Positions 1 through 8,040 of a DNA stretch of 11,332 bases are shown piece after piece; the first letter of the stretch is position 1; every line of letters begins with the position of its first letter. Under the pieces are notes generated by a model that had not been told where the DNA came from, ran no database searches, and worked only from the letters and a program-made list of their open reading frames with translations. Location: NCBI GenBank assembly GCA_029260675.1, contig JAJDCV010000342.1, positions 1-11,332 of the forward strand, in the 5' to 3' direction. The stretch comes from Phycisphaeraceae bacterium. Lineage in GTDB: Bacteria; Planctomycetota; Phycisphaerae; Phycisphaerales; Phycisphaeraceae. The translations under genes were made by a program, and so were the position numbers.

Positions 1-864
<864 letters not shown>

Positions 865-934
865 GGTGGGGTCCGTGGAACCGGGGGCACGGGCGGATCC
901 CGCGGGTGAAACCGGGGACGCCAACAGGAGCGGG

Positions 935-964
935 AGTATAGCCGAAGGGGTGTGGGCGGACCAA
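935..964 (-). promoter_or_regulatory. Candidate sigma70-type promoter of alaS
   Basis: Read on the minus strand, TTGGTC (964-959) is followed by 18 bases and then TATACT (940-935). Both resemble the consensus -35 and -10 boxes, and the site points at alaS with a leader of about 60 bases. The call rests on motif match alone; the 18-base spacing is acceptable but the -35 is imperfect. Confidence 0.4.
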
Positions 965-1064
965 GGCGTGGTATGGATTTAGGACACGGGCGGCCTGCCG
1001 GCTGGCTGATTTCAGAGCATTGTTGCACAACCGGCCGGGGCGTAGACAATGGCTTGCTCCCGAC

Positions 1065-1081
1065 ACCGACCGCCGGTCGGT
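1065..1081 (+). other. GC-rich inverted repeat in the leader of the GH57 gene
   Basis: ACCGACC (1065-1071) and GGTCGGT (1075-1081) form a perfect 7-bp stem with a GCC loop, ending 36 bases before the ATG of the GH57 gene. There is no T-run after it, so it is not an intrinsic terminator. It could be a leader RNA hairpin or an operator palindrome in the 253-base divergent region between alaS and the GH57 gene. No function can be assigned. The rest of that intergenic region shows only the alaS promoter candidate. Confidence 0.35.
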
Positions 1082-1117
1082 CAGGCACGATTTTCACCGC
1101 CGAGAGAGCCGTACTTC

Positions 1118-2305
1118 ATGGCGTCCGTTTGTTTCTACTTCCAGATGCACCAGCCCCGTCGGCTGCGCCGCTATAGCGTGTTCGATGCCGACGCACAGTA
1201 CTTCGACAGCCCACGCAACAGCCACATCGTCCGTAAGGTCGCCAACAAGTGCTACCTCCCCGCGACAAAGCTGCTGCTGAAACTGATGCACCGGCACGAG
1301 GGTAACTTCCGCGTCGCGTTCTCGATGACCGGCTGCCTGTTCGAGCAGCTCAAGCGTCACGCGCCCGAGGTGCTGGAGCTGTTCCGCGAGCTGGTTGCCA
1401 CCGGCTGCTGCGAGTTCCTCGCCGAGACCTACCACCACAGCCTCGCGTTCCATTACAGCACCGGCGAGTTCGATCAACAGGTGGACATGCACACCCGCAT
1501 GATCGAGGACCTGTTCGGCCAGACCCCGGCCGTGTTCCGCAACACCGAGTTGATCTACAACAACGGCCTGGCGGCGCACGTCGCGCAGATGGAGCGGTTC
1601 ACCGGCATCCTCGCCGAGGGCGTGGACGCCTCGCTGGACGGGCGGTCTCCAAATCACCTCTACACCCCGCCGGACCACCCCCAGCTTCCGCTGATGTTGA
1701 AGAACTACCGGATGTCCGACGACTTGGCGTTTCGGTTTAGCAACCATGATTGGGGCGAGTGGCCTCTGACCGCGGAGAAGTACGCCGACTGGATCGCCAA
1801 AGCCTGTGAAGAGGGGGACACGGTCAACCTGTTCCTGGATTACGAAACCTTCGGCGAGCACCAGTGGCAGGAGACCGGGATCTTCAACTTCCTCACCGCT
1901 TTGCCGGGGCAGGTGCTTGACCGCGGCATCGGGTTTCAAACGCCCAGCGAAAGCATCGAGGCCTACGAGCCCGTCGGGTCATTCGACGTGCCACAGATGA
2001 CCTCATGGGCCGACACCGAACGCGACCTCTCGGCCTGGATGGGCAACGCGATGCAGTCCAGCGCCCTGCAAGAGCTCTACCGCATGGAAGAACCGATCAA
2101 GGCCACCGGCGACCCCGCCCTGCTCGCGGACTGGCGCACGCTCACCACCAGCGATCATTTCTACTACATGTGTACCAAGTACTTCTCCGACGGCGACGTG
2201 CACCGGTACTTCAACCCCTACGAATCCCCCTACGACAGCTACATCAACTTCATGAACGTCCTGGACCACCTGCGCACCCGGATGGGGGCGGGTTCGTCGG
2301 TCTAG
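1118..2305 (+). CDS. Glycoside hydrolase family 57 protein (alpha-amylase-like)
   Basis: This is a probable intracellular alpha-glucan hydrolase or transferase of family GH57, a retaining (beta/alpha)7-barrel family that acts on starch- or glycogen-like glucans. It has 395 residues and no signal peptide. The family's conserved regions are visible in order: F-Q-M-H-Q-P-R-R (8-15), SMTGCLFEQL (69-78), RNTELIYNN (141-149) with E144 in the nucleophile position, and LFLDYETFGEHQW (238-250) with D241 as the probable acid/base. The start at 1118 was preferred over an in-frame ATG at 1049 because family proteins begin with this M-A-S-x-C-x-Y-F-Q-M-H-Q-P segment and the 23 extra residues are arginine/proline-rich. 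No strong ribosome site precedes it. It converges on the alpha/beta hydrolase gene and shares a CTAG with it at the stop. Substrate and exact activity cannot be read from sequence. Confidence 0.93.
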   Translation: MASVCFYFQMHQPRRLRRYSVFDADAQYFDSPRNSHIVRKVANKCYLPATKLLLKLMHRHEGNFRVAFSMTGCLFEQLKRHAPEVLELFRELVATGCCEFLAETYHHSLAFHYSTGEFDQQVDMHTRMIEDLFGQTPAVFRNTELIYNNGLAAHVAQMERFTGILAEGVDASLDGRSPNHLYTPPDHPQLPLMLKNYRMSDDLAFRFSNHDWGEWPLTAEKYADWIAKACEEGDTVNLFLDYETFGEHQWQETGIFNFLTALPGQVLDRGIGFQTPSESIEAYEPVGSFDVPQMTSWADTERDLSAWMGNAMQSSALQELYRMEEPIKATGDPALLADWRTLTTSDHFYYMCTKYFSDGDVHRYFNPYESPYDSYINFMNVLDHLRTRMGAGSSV

Positions 2306-3411
2306 TCTTTAGCCTCGGTGTTCTGTGGCGTGGCCGGTCCGGTGACCGGGTCGGGTCTTTCATCCAGGATGATGTCCGCCATGGTTTGCGCCACGGCGGG
2401 CAACAGCAGCAGCGTGGTGTAGTGGTTGGTGCCCAACCAGATCCGGTGTTCTTCATCCAGGCCGATTGCCTGCGCCAGCGCATCGCTGTTGGCCCGGGGG
2501 ATGGTCATGTCGTCGCGGGCCGAGATCAGCCAGGTACGGCTGGGGTTAAGCCGATGGGCGACGCGCAACGGCTCGACCGGCTCCAGCAGTTTCTTCAGGG
2601 CCCGCCCGGAGTAACCCTTGCGGATGAGCGCCCGCCGCAGGAACATCGCATCGAATTGGCCGTTCATGAGCGCTCCGTAGCAGTCACCGCCGCTGATCAG
2701 CAGCACGACCGGGTCGAACCCCCGGTTTTGCCCCCGGTTATTCCCCGGGTTACTCGCCCGGTCGATCCCCCCGGCCGTCGCGGCGACAAACCCGCCGAGG
2801 CTCGTGCCCTGCAGCGCGATCGGTCCCGGCTTGATGTTCGGCAGCACCCCGATCGCATCCCGCGCCCGCAGGCAATCCGCGACGGCCTGCCGCCCGTGCT
2901 CCAACGCCGCCACACCCGGGAAATGCCCCGGCCCTTTCCAACGGTGGCCGTACCCCGGGAGTTGCAGGACAAACGTGTGCAGCCCGCGTTTGGCGAAGTT
3001 CTGCGCGAGCTGGTTGGCGATTAGCATCTGCGGTTGAAGCGTGTGGATCATCAGCACCGCCGGGGCTTCGATGGCCTCCCGGTCCTCACCCCGGGCCGCG
3101 TACCAGACCAGCACCACCTCATCGACCCAACGCTCGCCCGACGGAAGCGGCGATTCAAAACGCACCAGCGCGTCATACGCAAGCCCCGGCGTCGCCGTAC
3201 ACCGGACCTCGAATGCTTCGGGCTCCCAGGACACGCCGGCGAGTACCGTCCGCATCTGCGGGGTGTCCTCATCCAGCGTCCTGGGCGTGTCCTTCGCCTG
3301 GAACGTCGCCTCGGCCACACCCCCCGCATACACCGAGTCAACCGCGCCCACCACGGCCAAGGCCGTCGCAAGCACCACACCGATCGGGTTAAGCCTCGGG
3401 TTCACGAACAT
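2302..3411 (-). CDS. Secreted alpha/beta-hydrolase fold protein
   Basis: This is a 369-residue predicted serine hydrolase (esterase- or peptidase-like) that is exported. The N-terminus has a short basic stretch, a hydrophobic core (about 10-25) and a V-Y-A cleavage site near residue 29. The fold marks are LQLPGYGHRWKG (149-160) after an early strand, the nucleophile elbow G-T-S-L-G-G (202-207) with S204, a candidate acid in ISARDD (296-301), and the candidate histidine H330 in GTNHYT. Residues 220-231 are three four-residue repeats (SNPG, NNRG, QNRG) coded by 12-base repeats; they are probably a surface loop. The GGDCYGALMNGQFDAMFLRR region (241-260) should form the lid. The start is supported by the signal peptide. 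A -10-like TAACAT lies nine bases upstream. The substrate is unknown. It is divergent from mscS with 89 bases between them. Confidence 0.85.
   Translation of the reverse strand: MFVNPRLNPIGVVLATALAVVGAVDSVYAGGVAEATFQAKDTPRTLDEDTPQMRTVLAGVSWEPEAFEVRCTATPGLAYDALVRFESPLPSGERWVDEVVLVWYAARGEDREAIEAPAVLMIHTLQPQMLIANQLAQNFAKRGLHTFVLQLPGYGHRWKGPGHFPGVAALEHGRQAVADCLRARDAIGVLPNIKPGPIALQGTSLGGFVAATAGGIDRASNPGNNRGQNRGFDPVVLLISGGDCYGALMNGQFDAMFLRRALIRKGYSGRALKKLLEPVEPLRVAHRLNPSRTWLISARDDMTIPRANSDALAQAIGLDEEHRIWLGTNHYTTLLLLPAVAQTMADIILDERPDPVTGPATPQNTEAKD
2719..2754 (-). repeat. Three tandem 12-base repeats inside the hydrolase gene
   Basis: On the plus strand three units begin at 2719, 2731 and 2743, each starting CCCCcGG(t/g)TT-like. 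Units 1 and 2 differ only at the last three bases. The repeat keeps frame and codes for SNPG-NNRG-QNRG in the hydrolase. Two more degenerate units may follow to about 2778. It looks like slippage expansion of a GC-rich unit. Confidence 0.65.
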
Positions 3412-3500
3412 CCTGCTTCCATGTTACCCTAATCAACTGCTTCATCGACTTCGGTGAATCGTAAATACCACGAGGCCTTATCTGTCACGGAGACGTACGC

Positions 3501-4406
3501 ATGCTCACACTGATACTCGCACAGGACGCCGCCCCCCCGGTTGATACTGCCCCGGTTGATGTCCCGCTGCCAGTTCCGCCCCAGGACGTGGCCGCCTGGC
3601 TGACCCCTGAAAAGATTTCCCAACTCGTCCAGGACTACGGGATGCCGCTGCTGTGGGCGCTGATCATCATGGTCGTCGCCTTCATGCTTGCCGGAGTCGC
3701 TAATCGTGGTGTAAGAAAATCTCTGGCCAGAGCCAAGATCGATGAGACACTGGGGCGTTTCTTCGGCAAGATGGCCAAGTACACGGTGCTGATCCTCGGC
3801 GTGATCGTCGCGATGGGCAAGATGGGGATCGAGGTCACGGCCTTCGCCGCCATCCTTGCCGCCGCAGGCTTCGCTGTGGGCATGGCCCTGTCCGGGACGC
3901 TGGGGCACTTCGCCTCCGGCGTCATGCTCCTGATCTTCCGCCCGTTCAAGATCGGTGATGTTGTCAACGCAGGCGGGGTCACCGGCAAGGTCTACGAGAT
4001 ATCTCTGTTTACCACCGCGATGGACACCCCCGACAACCGCCGAATCATCGTCCCCAACGGCTCGGTCTACGGCTCCACGATCGAGAACATCAGCCACCAC
4101 GGCACCCGCCGGGTCGATGTCGCCGTGGGCGTCGACTACTCCGCGGACATCGACAAGACCCGCGAAGTTCTGGACGCCGCCGCAAAATCGGTCGAGGGCA
4201 TCCTCACCGATCCGGCCCACGCGATCGTGCTGGGCGACTTAGGCGACTCGGCCGTCACCTGGACTGTCCGCGTCTGGTGCAACGCTGGCGACTACTGGGG
4301 GATCAAGGAACTGACCACCCGGTCCGTCAAGCAACACCTCGACGACGCCGGCATCGGCATCCCCTTCCCCCAGATGGATGTGCATGTGGACAAGACCGAC
4401 GGGTAA
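3501..4406 (+). CDS. mscS: Small-conductance mechanosensitive channel, MscS family
   Basis: This is an inner-membrane channel that opens under membrane tension and releases solutes on osmotic downshock. At 301 residues it is close to the classic short MscS length. Predicted segments are TM1 about 47-67, TM2 about 93-110 and TM3 about 113-145. TM3 carries the pore motif AAGFAVGMALSGTLGHFASG (121-140) followed by FRPFKIGDVV (146-155). The beta domain has VPNGSVYGSTIENIS (184-198), and the C-terminus GIGIPFPQMDVHV (284-296) matches the family tail. The two pore-gate leucines of E. coli MscS seem to be replaced by F124 and M128. The acidic, proline-rich N-terminus (8-32) precedes TM1. GGAG (3489-3492) sits eight bases before the ATG and supports the start. 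It is transcribed alone and ends at the terminator at 4458-4485. Confidence 0.95.
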   Translation: MLTLILAQDAAPPVDTAPVDVPLPVPPQDVAAWLTPEKISQLVQDYGMPLLWALIIMVVAFMLAGVANRGVRKSLARAKIDETLGRFFGKMAKYTVLILGVIVAMGKMGIEVTAFAAILAAAGFAVGMALSGTLGHFASGVMLLIFRPFKIGDVVNAGGVTGKVYEISLFTTAMDTPDNRRIIVPNGSVYGSTIENISHHGTRRVDVAVGVDYSADIDKTREVLDAAAKSVEGILTDPAHAIVLGDLGDSAVTWTVRVWCNAGDYWGIKELTTRSVKQHLDDAGIGIPFPQMDVHVDKTDG

Positions 4407-4457
4407 GCCATCGTGTTTTAAAAGAATCGATCGTAATAATCACACCGCCACACGAGG

Positions 4458-4485
4458 CCCACGGATTCAATCCGTGGGTTTTTTT
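4458..4485 (+). terminator. Intrinsic terminator after mscS
   Basis: A perfect 9-bp stem, CCCACGGAT (4458-4466) with ATCCGTGGG (4470-4478), has a TCA loop and is followed directly by seven T. It lies about 50 bases after the mscS stop. There is no T-run on the other side, so it should not terminate the minus-strand zinc-ribbon gene well. Confidence 0.93.
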
Positions 4486-4505
4486 ATACCTGATGTGAGT
4501 CAGCA

Positions 4506-4883
4506 TCAAATCGTATCAAACGCGCTCTGCGCGAGTTTCTCCGCGCCGCAGTACAGGCACTTGCGGTGGCGTTGTGCCATCACGCGGTTGCAGGCGTGGC
4601 ACTTCTGGATGGACCGCGAGGCCTTGCCGTCCTCGACCCCGTCCATCAGGTCGATCATCTTGACCCTTTCGAGCAGGTCGTCCTCGGTGAGTTTGGTTTT
4701 GTCCTGAATCAGCGACCACATGGCCATACACACCAGGCTAAGCCGGTCCAGCCGGTCTTCCAGATTGGTCACTTCACGCTTGGCGCTCCCGGCGGTTGAC
4801 CTGGCGCGTGCGGCTTCACCCGCCGCGGCGGCCGCCCCGCCAGTCGTAGACGCGGCGTATCCGAACAGTAAGGGGTTGATCAT
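4506..4883 (-). CDS. Small zinc-ribbon protein of unknown function
   Basis: This is a 125-residue hypothetical protein. It has a short alanine/glycine-rich N-terminus (about 8-24), a helical middle with a charged stretch (35-48), and the segment MWSLIQDKTKLTEDDLLERV (55-74), then an acidic D-G-x-x-D-G-K (81-87). A C-terminal CxxC...CxxC pair (C95/C98 and C109/C112) should bind one zinc as a ribbon. I recall the L-T-E-x-D-L-L plus D-G-K plus zinc-ribbon layout from unassigned proteins in other bacteria, but no function is known to me. The start is very well supported: AAGGAGG lies six bases before the ATG. It is monocistronic, 130 bases downstream of pheA. A protein- or nucleic-acid-binding role is possible but unproven. 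Confidence 0.85.
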   Translation of the reverse strand: MINPLLFGYAASTTGGAAAAAGEAARARSTAGSAKREVTNLEDRLDRLSLVCMAMWSLIQDKTKLTEDDLLERVKMIDLMDGVEDGKASRSIQKCHACNRVMAQRHRKCLYCGAEKLAQSAFDTI

Positions 4884-4889
4884 GTGAGG

Positions 4890-4896
4890 CCTCCTT
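4890..4896 (-). promoter_or_regulatory. Perfect Shine-Dalgarno of the zinc-ribbon gene
   Basis: AAGGAGG on the minus strand (4896-4890) is followed by six bases and the ATG at 4883. It is the strongest ribosome site in the window and fixes the start. A TATACT at 4916-4911 is a possible -10 box for the same gene, without a clear -35. Confidence 0.85.
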
Positions 4897-5013
4897 AAGT
4901 AGATGCTTCAAGTATATGAAACAGAAGGCTGCCAGGTGTGGGACATGAATCGGGTATATCCACAATTCAGTGACGTGCCCGTAGCTCCGCCACTTACCCC
5001 CGGTTGTCCGACC

Positions 5014-6114
5014 CTACAACACTTCAACCGCCCGGGGGTACGAGCCCATCACCGTCATCTGCAGGCAGTGTGATTTGGACTTTTCGATCGCTTCGGAGAC
5101 CTTCGTTTCGTTGATGTGGCCGATCACGTCGACGAAGAAGATGTATTCCCAGTTGGCGCGCTGGCTTGGGCGTTTGTCGATGTGGGTGAGATTCAGCCCG
5201 TAGTCACGGAGGATATCCAATACCGAGGTCAAAGCGCCGGCCTTGTGTTCGGTGGTGAACATGATGCTGGTCTTGTCGTCGCCGCTGGGCTTGGGCGCAT
5301 GCTTGCCGATGACGAAGAAGCGTGTGGTGTTTTGGGGGTTGTCTTCGATGTTGGCGAACTGAACCTTCAGGCCATACACCTCGCCGGCCAGGGTCGATCC
5401 GATCGCGGCGGACCCGGGCTCACCCGAGGCGATCTCGGCGGCTTTGGAGGTCGATGCGGTCGGGATCTTTTCCGTGTGCATCAGCTGCGCCGCCAGCCAC
5501 TTCTTGCACTGGCCCAAAGCGACCGGCTTGGAGTAGATCTTCGTGATCTTGTCCGACGGGTCGTTGGCCAAAAGGTTGTGGTGGATGTTGATCAACACCT
5601 CGGCGCAGACCCGGGCCTCGGACCCCAGGAAGCAGTCGAGGGTTTCGCCGATCCCGCCGACCGATGAGTTTTCGATCGGGACCAGTCCCAGGTCGATGTG
5701 CCCGCGGTGGATAGCCTCGAACACGGCGGCGATATCATCGAGGTCGTCGTAATCGATCGACGCGCCGAACTTCCTTCGGGCGGCGAGGTGGCTGAACGAC
5801 CCCGGCGGGCCCAGATAACCCACCCGCAACGGCCGCTCCAGCGCGAAACTCCCGGACATCAGCTCACGCCAGATCGCTTCCAGGCAGGCGTCGGGCAACG
5901 GGCCCTGGTTGTACGACCGGACCTGGTCGAGCACCTGCCGTTCACGCTCGGGGACGTAGATCGGGTTGTCCCCGGTCTGCTTGATCTGCCCGACCTCGAC
6001 CACGACCTTGGCCCGCTCGTTGAGCAGTTGGATGATCTGCTGATCCAGCTCGTCGATCCGGGCCCGGAGGGGGGCCAGTTGCTTGTCGGGGTTGCCGGGG
6101 GTGGTCGGTTTCAT
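5014..6114 (-). CDS. pheA: Bifunctional chorismate mutase / prephenate dehydratase (P-protein)
   Basis: This cytoplasmic enzyme converts chorismate to prephenate and then to phenylpyruvate in phenylalanine synthesis. It has 366 residues and the full three-domain order. The AroQ chorismate mutase domain is about 10-95; by alignment with E. coli PheA from memory, R17, R34, K45 and R57 match its active-site positions. The prephenate dehydratase domain is about 97-275, starting at GYLGPPGSFSH (99-109), with VPIENSSVGG (145-154) and the T-R-F motif at 264-266. The ACT regulatory domain is about 284-362, with G-A-L-T-S-V-L (293-299) and D-K-R-P (313-316), where many homologues have E-S-R-P. The ACT domain normally gives feedback inhibition by phenylalanine. 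The first ATG fits the family. TACAAT lies nine bases upstream and may be the -10 box of a very short-leader transcript. No T-box or attenuator is seen. Confidence 0.96.
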   Translation of the reverse strand: MKPTTPGNPDKQLAPLRARIDELDQQIIQLLNERAKVVVEVGQIKQTGDNPIYVPERERQVLDQVRSYNQGPLPDACLEAIWRELMSGSFALERPLRVGYLGPPGSFSHLAARRKFGASIDYDDLDDIAAVFEAIHRGHIDLGLVPIENSSVGGIGETLDCFLGSEARVCAEVLINIHHNLLANDPSDKITKIYSKPVALGQCKKWLAAQLMHTEKIPTASTSKAAEIASGEPGSAAIGSTLAGEVYGLKVQFANIEDNPQNTTRFFVIGKHAPKPSGDDKTSIMFTTEHKAGALTSVLDILRDYGLNLTHIDKRPSQRANWEYIFFVDVIGHINETKVSEAIEKSKSHCLQMTVMGSYPRAVEVL

Positions 6115-6123
6115 GTCGCAGGC

Positions 6124-6129
6124 ATTGTA
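6124..6129 (-). promoter_or_regulatory. Candidate -10 box close to the pheA start
   Basis: TACAAT on the minus strand (6129-6124) ends nine bases before the pheA ATG at 6114, so transcription would start within a few bases of the start codon. No convincing -35 is visible. Confidence 0.35.
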
Positions 6130-6243
6130 GCGGCGGCGAGGTGTTTTTGGCGATACGATGTTGGCAGGGCGTCAGGCCGGCCCACCGCATCAGATGATGG
6201 ACTCAAACCCCCGCCGGCCGGGATGACCCCAGGGTGACTAAAG

Positions 6244-7158
6244 ATGGGGCAAGAACAACTCCAAGAGATGCTCGAAAAGCTGGGGTCGGTGGGTGTGCTT
6301 GCGCCCACATTGGCGCTGGGCGCGGGGCTATTGCTTTGGCTGCTGGGCAGGAAACTGGCCCGCCCGGCCTGCACCTTCAGCGGGCTTATCCTCGGCGGGA
6401 TCGGCGGCGTGGTCCTGGGCGAAGCCCTGGTTGATCAGGGCGGCATCATGCTGGCGCTGGTCATCGGCGCGGCGATCGCGGGTGCCCTGCTGGCGGCGTT
6501 GCTGTTCAGGGTGTGGATGGCCATCAGCGGCGCGGTGATCTTCGGGCTCGCGGCGGGTGGTGCGGTGCTGCTGTGGCAGGGGATGCCGATTGATTCAGCC
6601 GAGCCAACCGGGCCGGTCGATGCCCTGACCGGGGACACCACGCAGACAGAAACAAACGGCGATTTTAAGATCGAGATCCCGATCGACGCCATCACCGAGC
6701 AGGTCCGTGAAAGCGTCGCCACCGCAATCGAGGGGGACGGCGAGTCCGCCGACGCGCCTGCGATCACGGTCGATAAAGAGGTCGCCAAGAAAGTCGGGGT
6801 CGCGATCCTGGACGCGCTTCGAGGCGTGGCCGAGTACTACCGGGAATCACTGGGCGGCTGGTGGTCTGAGGCGAGCACCGGCTCCCGGGGCGGCGCGATC
6901 CTGGTGGGCCTGGTCGCTGCGGCCATCGGCCTGCTGATCGGGTTGGTCGGGCCCTACTTCGCGGCCTCGGTCCAGTCGGCGGTGGCGGGATCGGTGCTGA
7001 TGCTGTTCAGCTCGTTCTCCCTGCTCGCCCAACTTATGCCCGAGCACCTGGGCTGGCTCCCCGCCACGCCACGGGCGGTGCTGACCTGCCTGGGTCTGAT
7101 AACGTTGGTCGGGCTGGTATTACAGTGGATGTTTTTCGCGGGCAAAGCCGATAAATAA
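6244..7158 (+). CDS. Seven-segment membrane protein with a central soluble loop
   Basis: This is a 304-residue glycine- and alanine-rich integral membrane protein of unknown function. Hydrophobic segments lie at about 17-35, 43-61, 68-88 and 92-111. A polar, acidic loop runs from 112 to 214, and further segments lie at about 216-238, 243-263 and 277-298. The loop contains D/E-rich stretches and amphipathic helix-like parts (142-165, 177-202). Segment order and several local patterns match the next gene, which has only a short link in place of the loop, so the two look like diverged tandem duplicates. The ATG at 6244 follows a weak AGGGTGA; no better start was seen. It is likely cotranscribed with the next gene 77 bases downstream. 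A remote relation to TMEM198-like/DUF4203 proteins is possible. Confidence 0.8.
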   Translation: MGQEQLQEMLEKLGSVGVLAPTLALGAGLLLWLLGRKLARPACTFSGLILGGIGGVVLGEALVDQGGIMLALVIGAAIAGALLAALLFRVWMAISGAVIFGLAAGGAVLLWQGMPIDSAEPTGPVDALTGDTTQTETNGDFKIEIPIDAITEQVRESVATAIEGDGESADAPAITVDKEVAKKVGVAILDALRGVAEYYRESLGGWWSEASTGSRGGAILVGLVAAAIGLLIGLVGPYFAASVQSAVAGSVLMLFSSFSLLAQLMPEHLGWLPATPRAVLTCLGLITLVGLVLQWMFFAGKADK

Positions 7159-7235
7159 ACCGACGCCTTGGGGGCGGCGCTGACCCGTGGCCGTTCGCCA
7201 CAGGTGCCGCTGTATTTAACGATAGGAGTCGTGCG

Positions 7236-7973
7236 ATGCTGACCACTCTGGCACAAGACAGTCAGTCCCCGCTTCAGAACCTGTTCGATACGGTTACGGC
7301 CATGTTCTCTCGGCCGGACACCCTGGCCCAGCCCGAGGCCCTGGTCGAGCACCTCCAGGCGCTCAGCGTGGTCTGGGCGGTGGTGTTCCTGATCGTCGGG
7401 TTGATGTGCATGCTCAACGGTTACCGGTTCTACCGATTCGCGACCGTCGCGATTGCGCTATTGATCGGGCTGTTCGCGGGGTATTGGATCGGCCAACAGA
7501 TCCAGGCGCCGTTTGTCGTCGCCGGGTGCATGGGGCTTCTGCTCGGCGCGCTGGCATTCCCCCTGATGAAATTCGCGGTCGCGATCTTCGGCGGGATCAC
7601 AGGCGCGTTCATCGGCGCCAACCTCTGGGCGGGAATCGCCTCGGCGATCAACAAAGCCACTTCCACCGAGGTCCCTGTCGACGCCTACTGGGTCGGTGCC
7701 CTGGTCGGGCTGATGATCTGCGGGATGCTCGCGTTTATCCTTTTCAAACTATCTGTGGTGCTGTTCACCTCGGTCAGCGGCGCGACGATCGCCGTGCTCG
7801 GTGGGCTGGCGCTGCTCCTGAGCTTTGAGCCCTGGCACGACACGATCAAGTCCGGCCTGACCGCCAGCCAACTGGTTGTCCCCCTGCTGGTCTTCGTCCC
7901 CGCGGTGATCGGGCTGATCCTCCAGGAGACCTGGCCGGATACCCAGTCCGCACCCGCAGCCAAACCGACTTAG
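7236..7973 (+). CDS. Seven-segment membrane protein, TMEM198/DUF4203-like
   Basis: This is a 245-residue integral membrane protein. Hydrophobic segments lie at about 43-61, 68-86, 92-110, 113-134, 151-168, 170-195 and 212-229, after a polar N-terminus of about 42 residues. The segment NGYRFYRFATVAIALLIGLF (61-80) and the glycine-rich helices that follow (GGITGAFIGANLW, 119-131) resemble TMEM198/DUF4203-type proteins. That assignment is from pattern memory and is uncertain. The start is supported by AGGAG (7224-7228) seven bases before the ATG. The upstream neighbour appears to be a paralogue: both end their last segment with a V/I-G-L-V/I-L-Q pattern. The gene pair closes at the terminator at 8038-8065. 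No substrate or activity is inferred. Confidence 0.82.
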   Translation: MLTTLAQDSQSPLQNLFDTVTAMFSRPDTLAQPEALVEHLQALSVVWAVVFLIVGLMCMLNGYRFYRFATVAIALLIGLFAGYWIGQQIQAPFVVAGCMGLLLGALAFPLMKFAVAIFGGITGAFIGANLWAGIASAINKATSTEVPVDAYWVGALVGLMICGMLAFILFKLSVVLFTSVSGATIAVLGGLALLLSFEPWHDTIKSGLTASQLVVPLLVFVPAVIGLILQETWPDTQSAPAAKPT

Positions 7974-8005
7974 CCGCCCTGCGTAAGGGCACGGGCTCCC
8001 TAGTA

Positions 8006-8040
8006 GTGATCTGTAATACGTAATCTGTGATCCGTGAAGC
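8006..8040 (+). repeat. Five degenerate tandem heptamers
   Basis: GTGATCT, GTAATAC, GTAATCT, GTGATCC and GTGAAGC follow one another without gaps in the spacer after the membrane-protein pair. The consensus is GTRATCY. The last unit runs into the 5' arm of the terminator. It resembles in scale the short heptamer tandem repeats known from cyanobacteria; a role is not evident. Confidence 0.6.

Noticed and set aside
1049..1117. Earlier ATG for the GH57 gene
   Set aside because: The 23 extra residues are unlike the family; the conserved start MASVCFYFQMHQP is at 1118.
865..1117. T-box or other riboswitch before alaS
   Set aside because: No T-box sequence, stem array or terminator/antiterminator pair is visible; only a plain promoter candidate is.
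1094..1939. 281-codon open frame on the minus strand opposite the GH57 gene
   Set aside because: Antisense shadow in high-GC DNA; the opposite frame carries clear GH57 motifs.
2005..3024. Open frame of 339 codons on the plus strand across the GH57/hydrolase junction
   Set aside because: It is the out-of-frame shadow of two well-supported genes, and its protein is arginine/proline/glutamine-rich with no family features.
3429..4220. 263-codon open frame on the minus strand opposite mscS
   Set aside because: Antisense shadow; histidine/aspartate/glycine-rich composition and no recognisable domain.
4458..4485. Bidirectional terminator also serving the zinc-ribbon gene
   Set aside because: The T-run is only on the plus-strand side; no T-run follows the stem on the minus strand.
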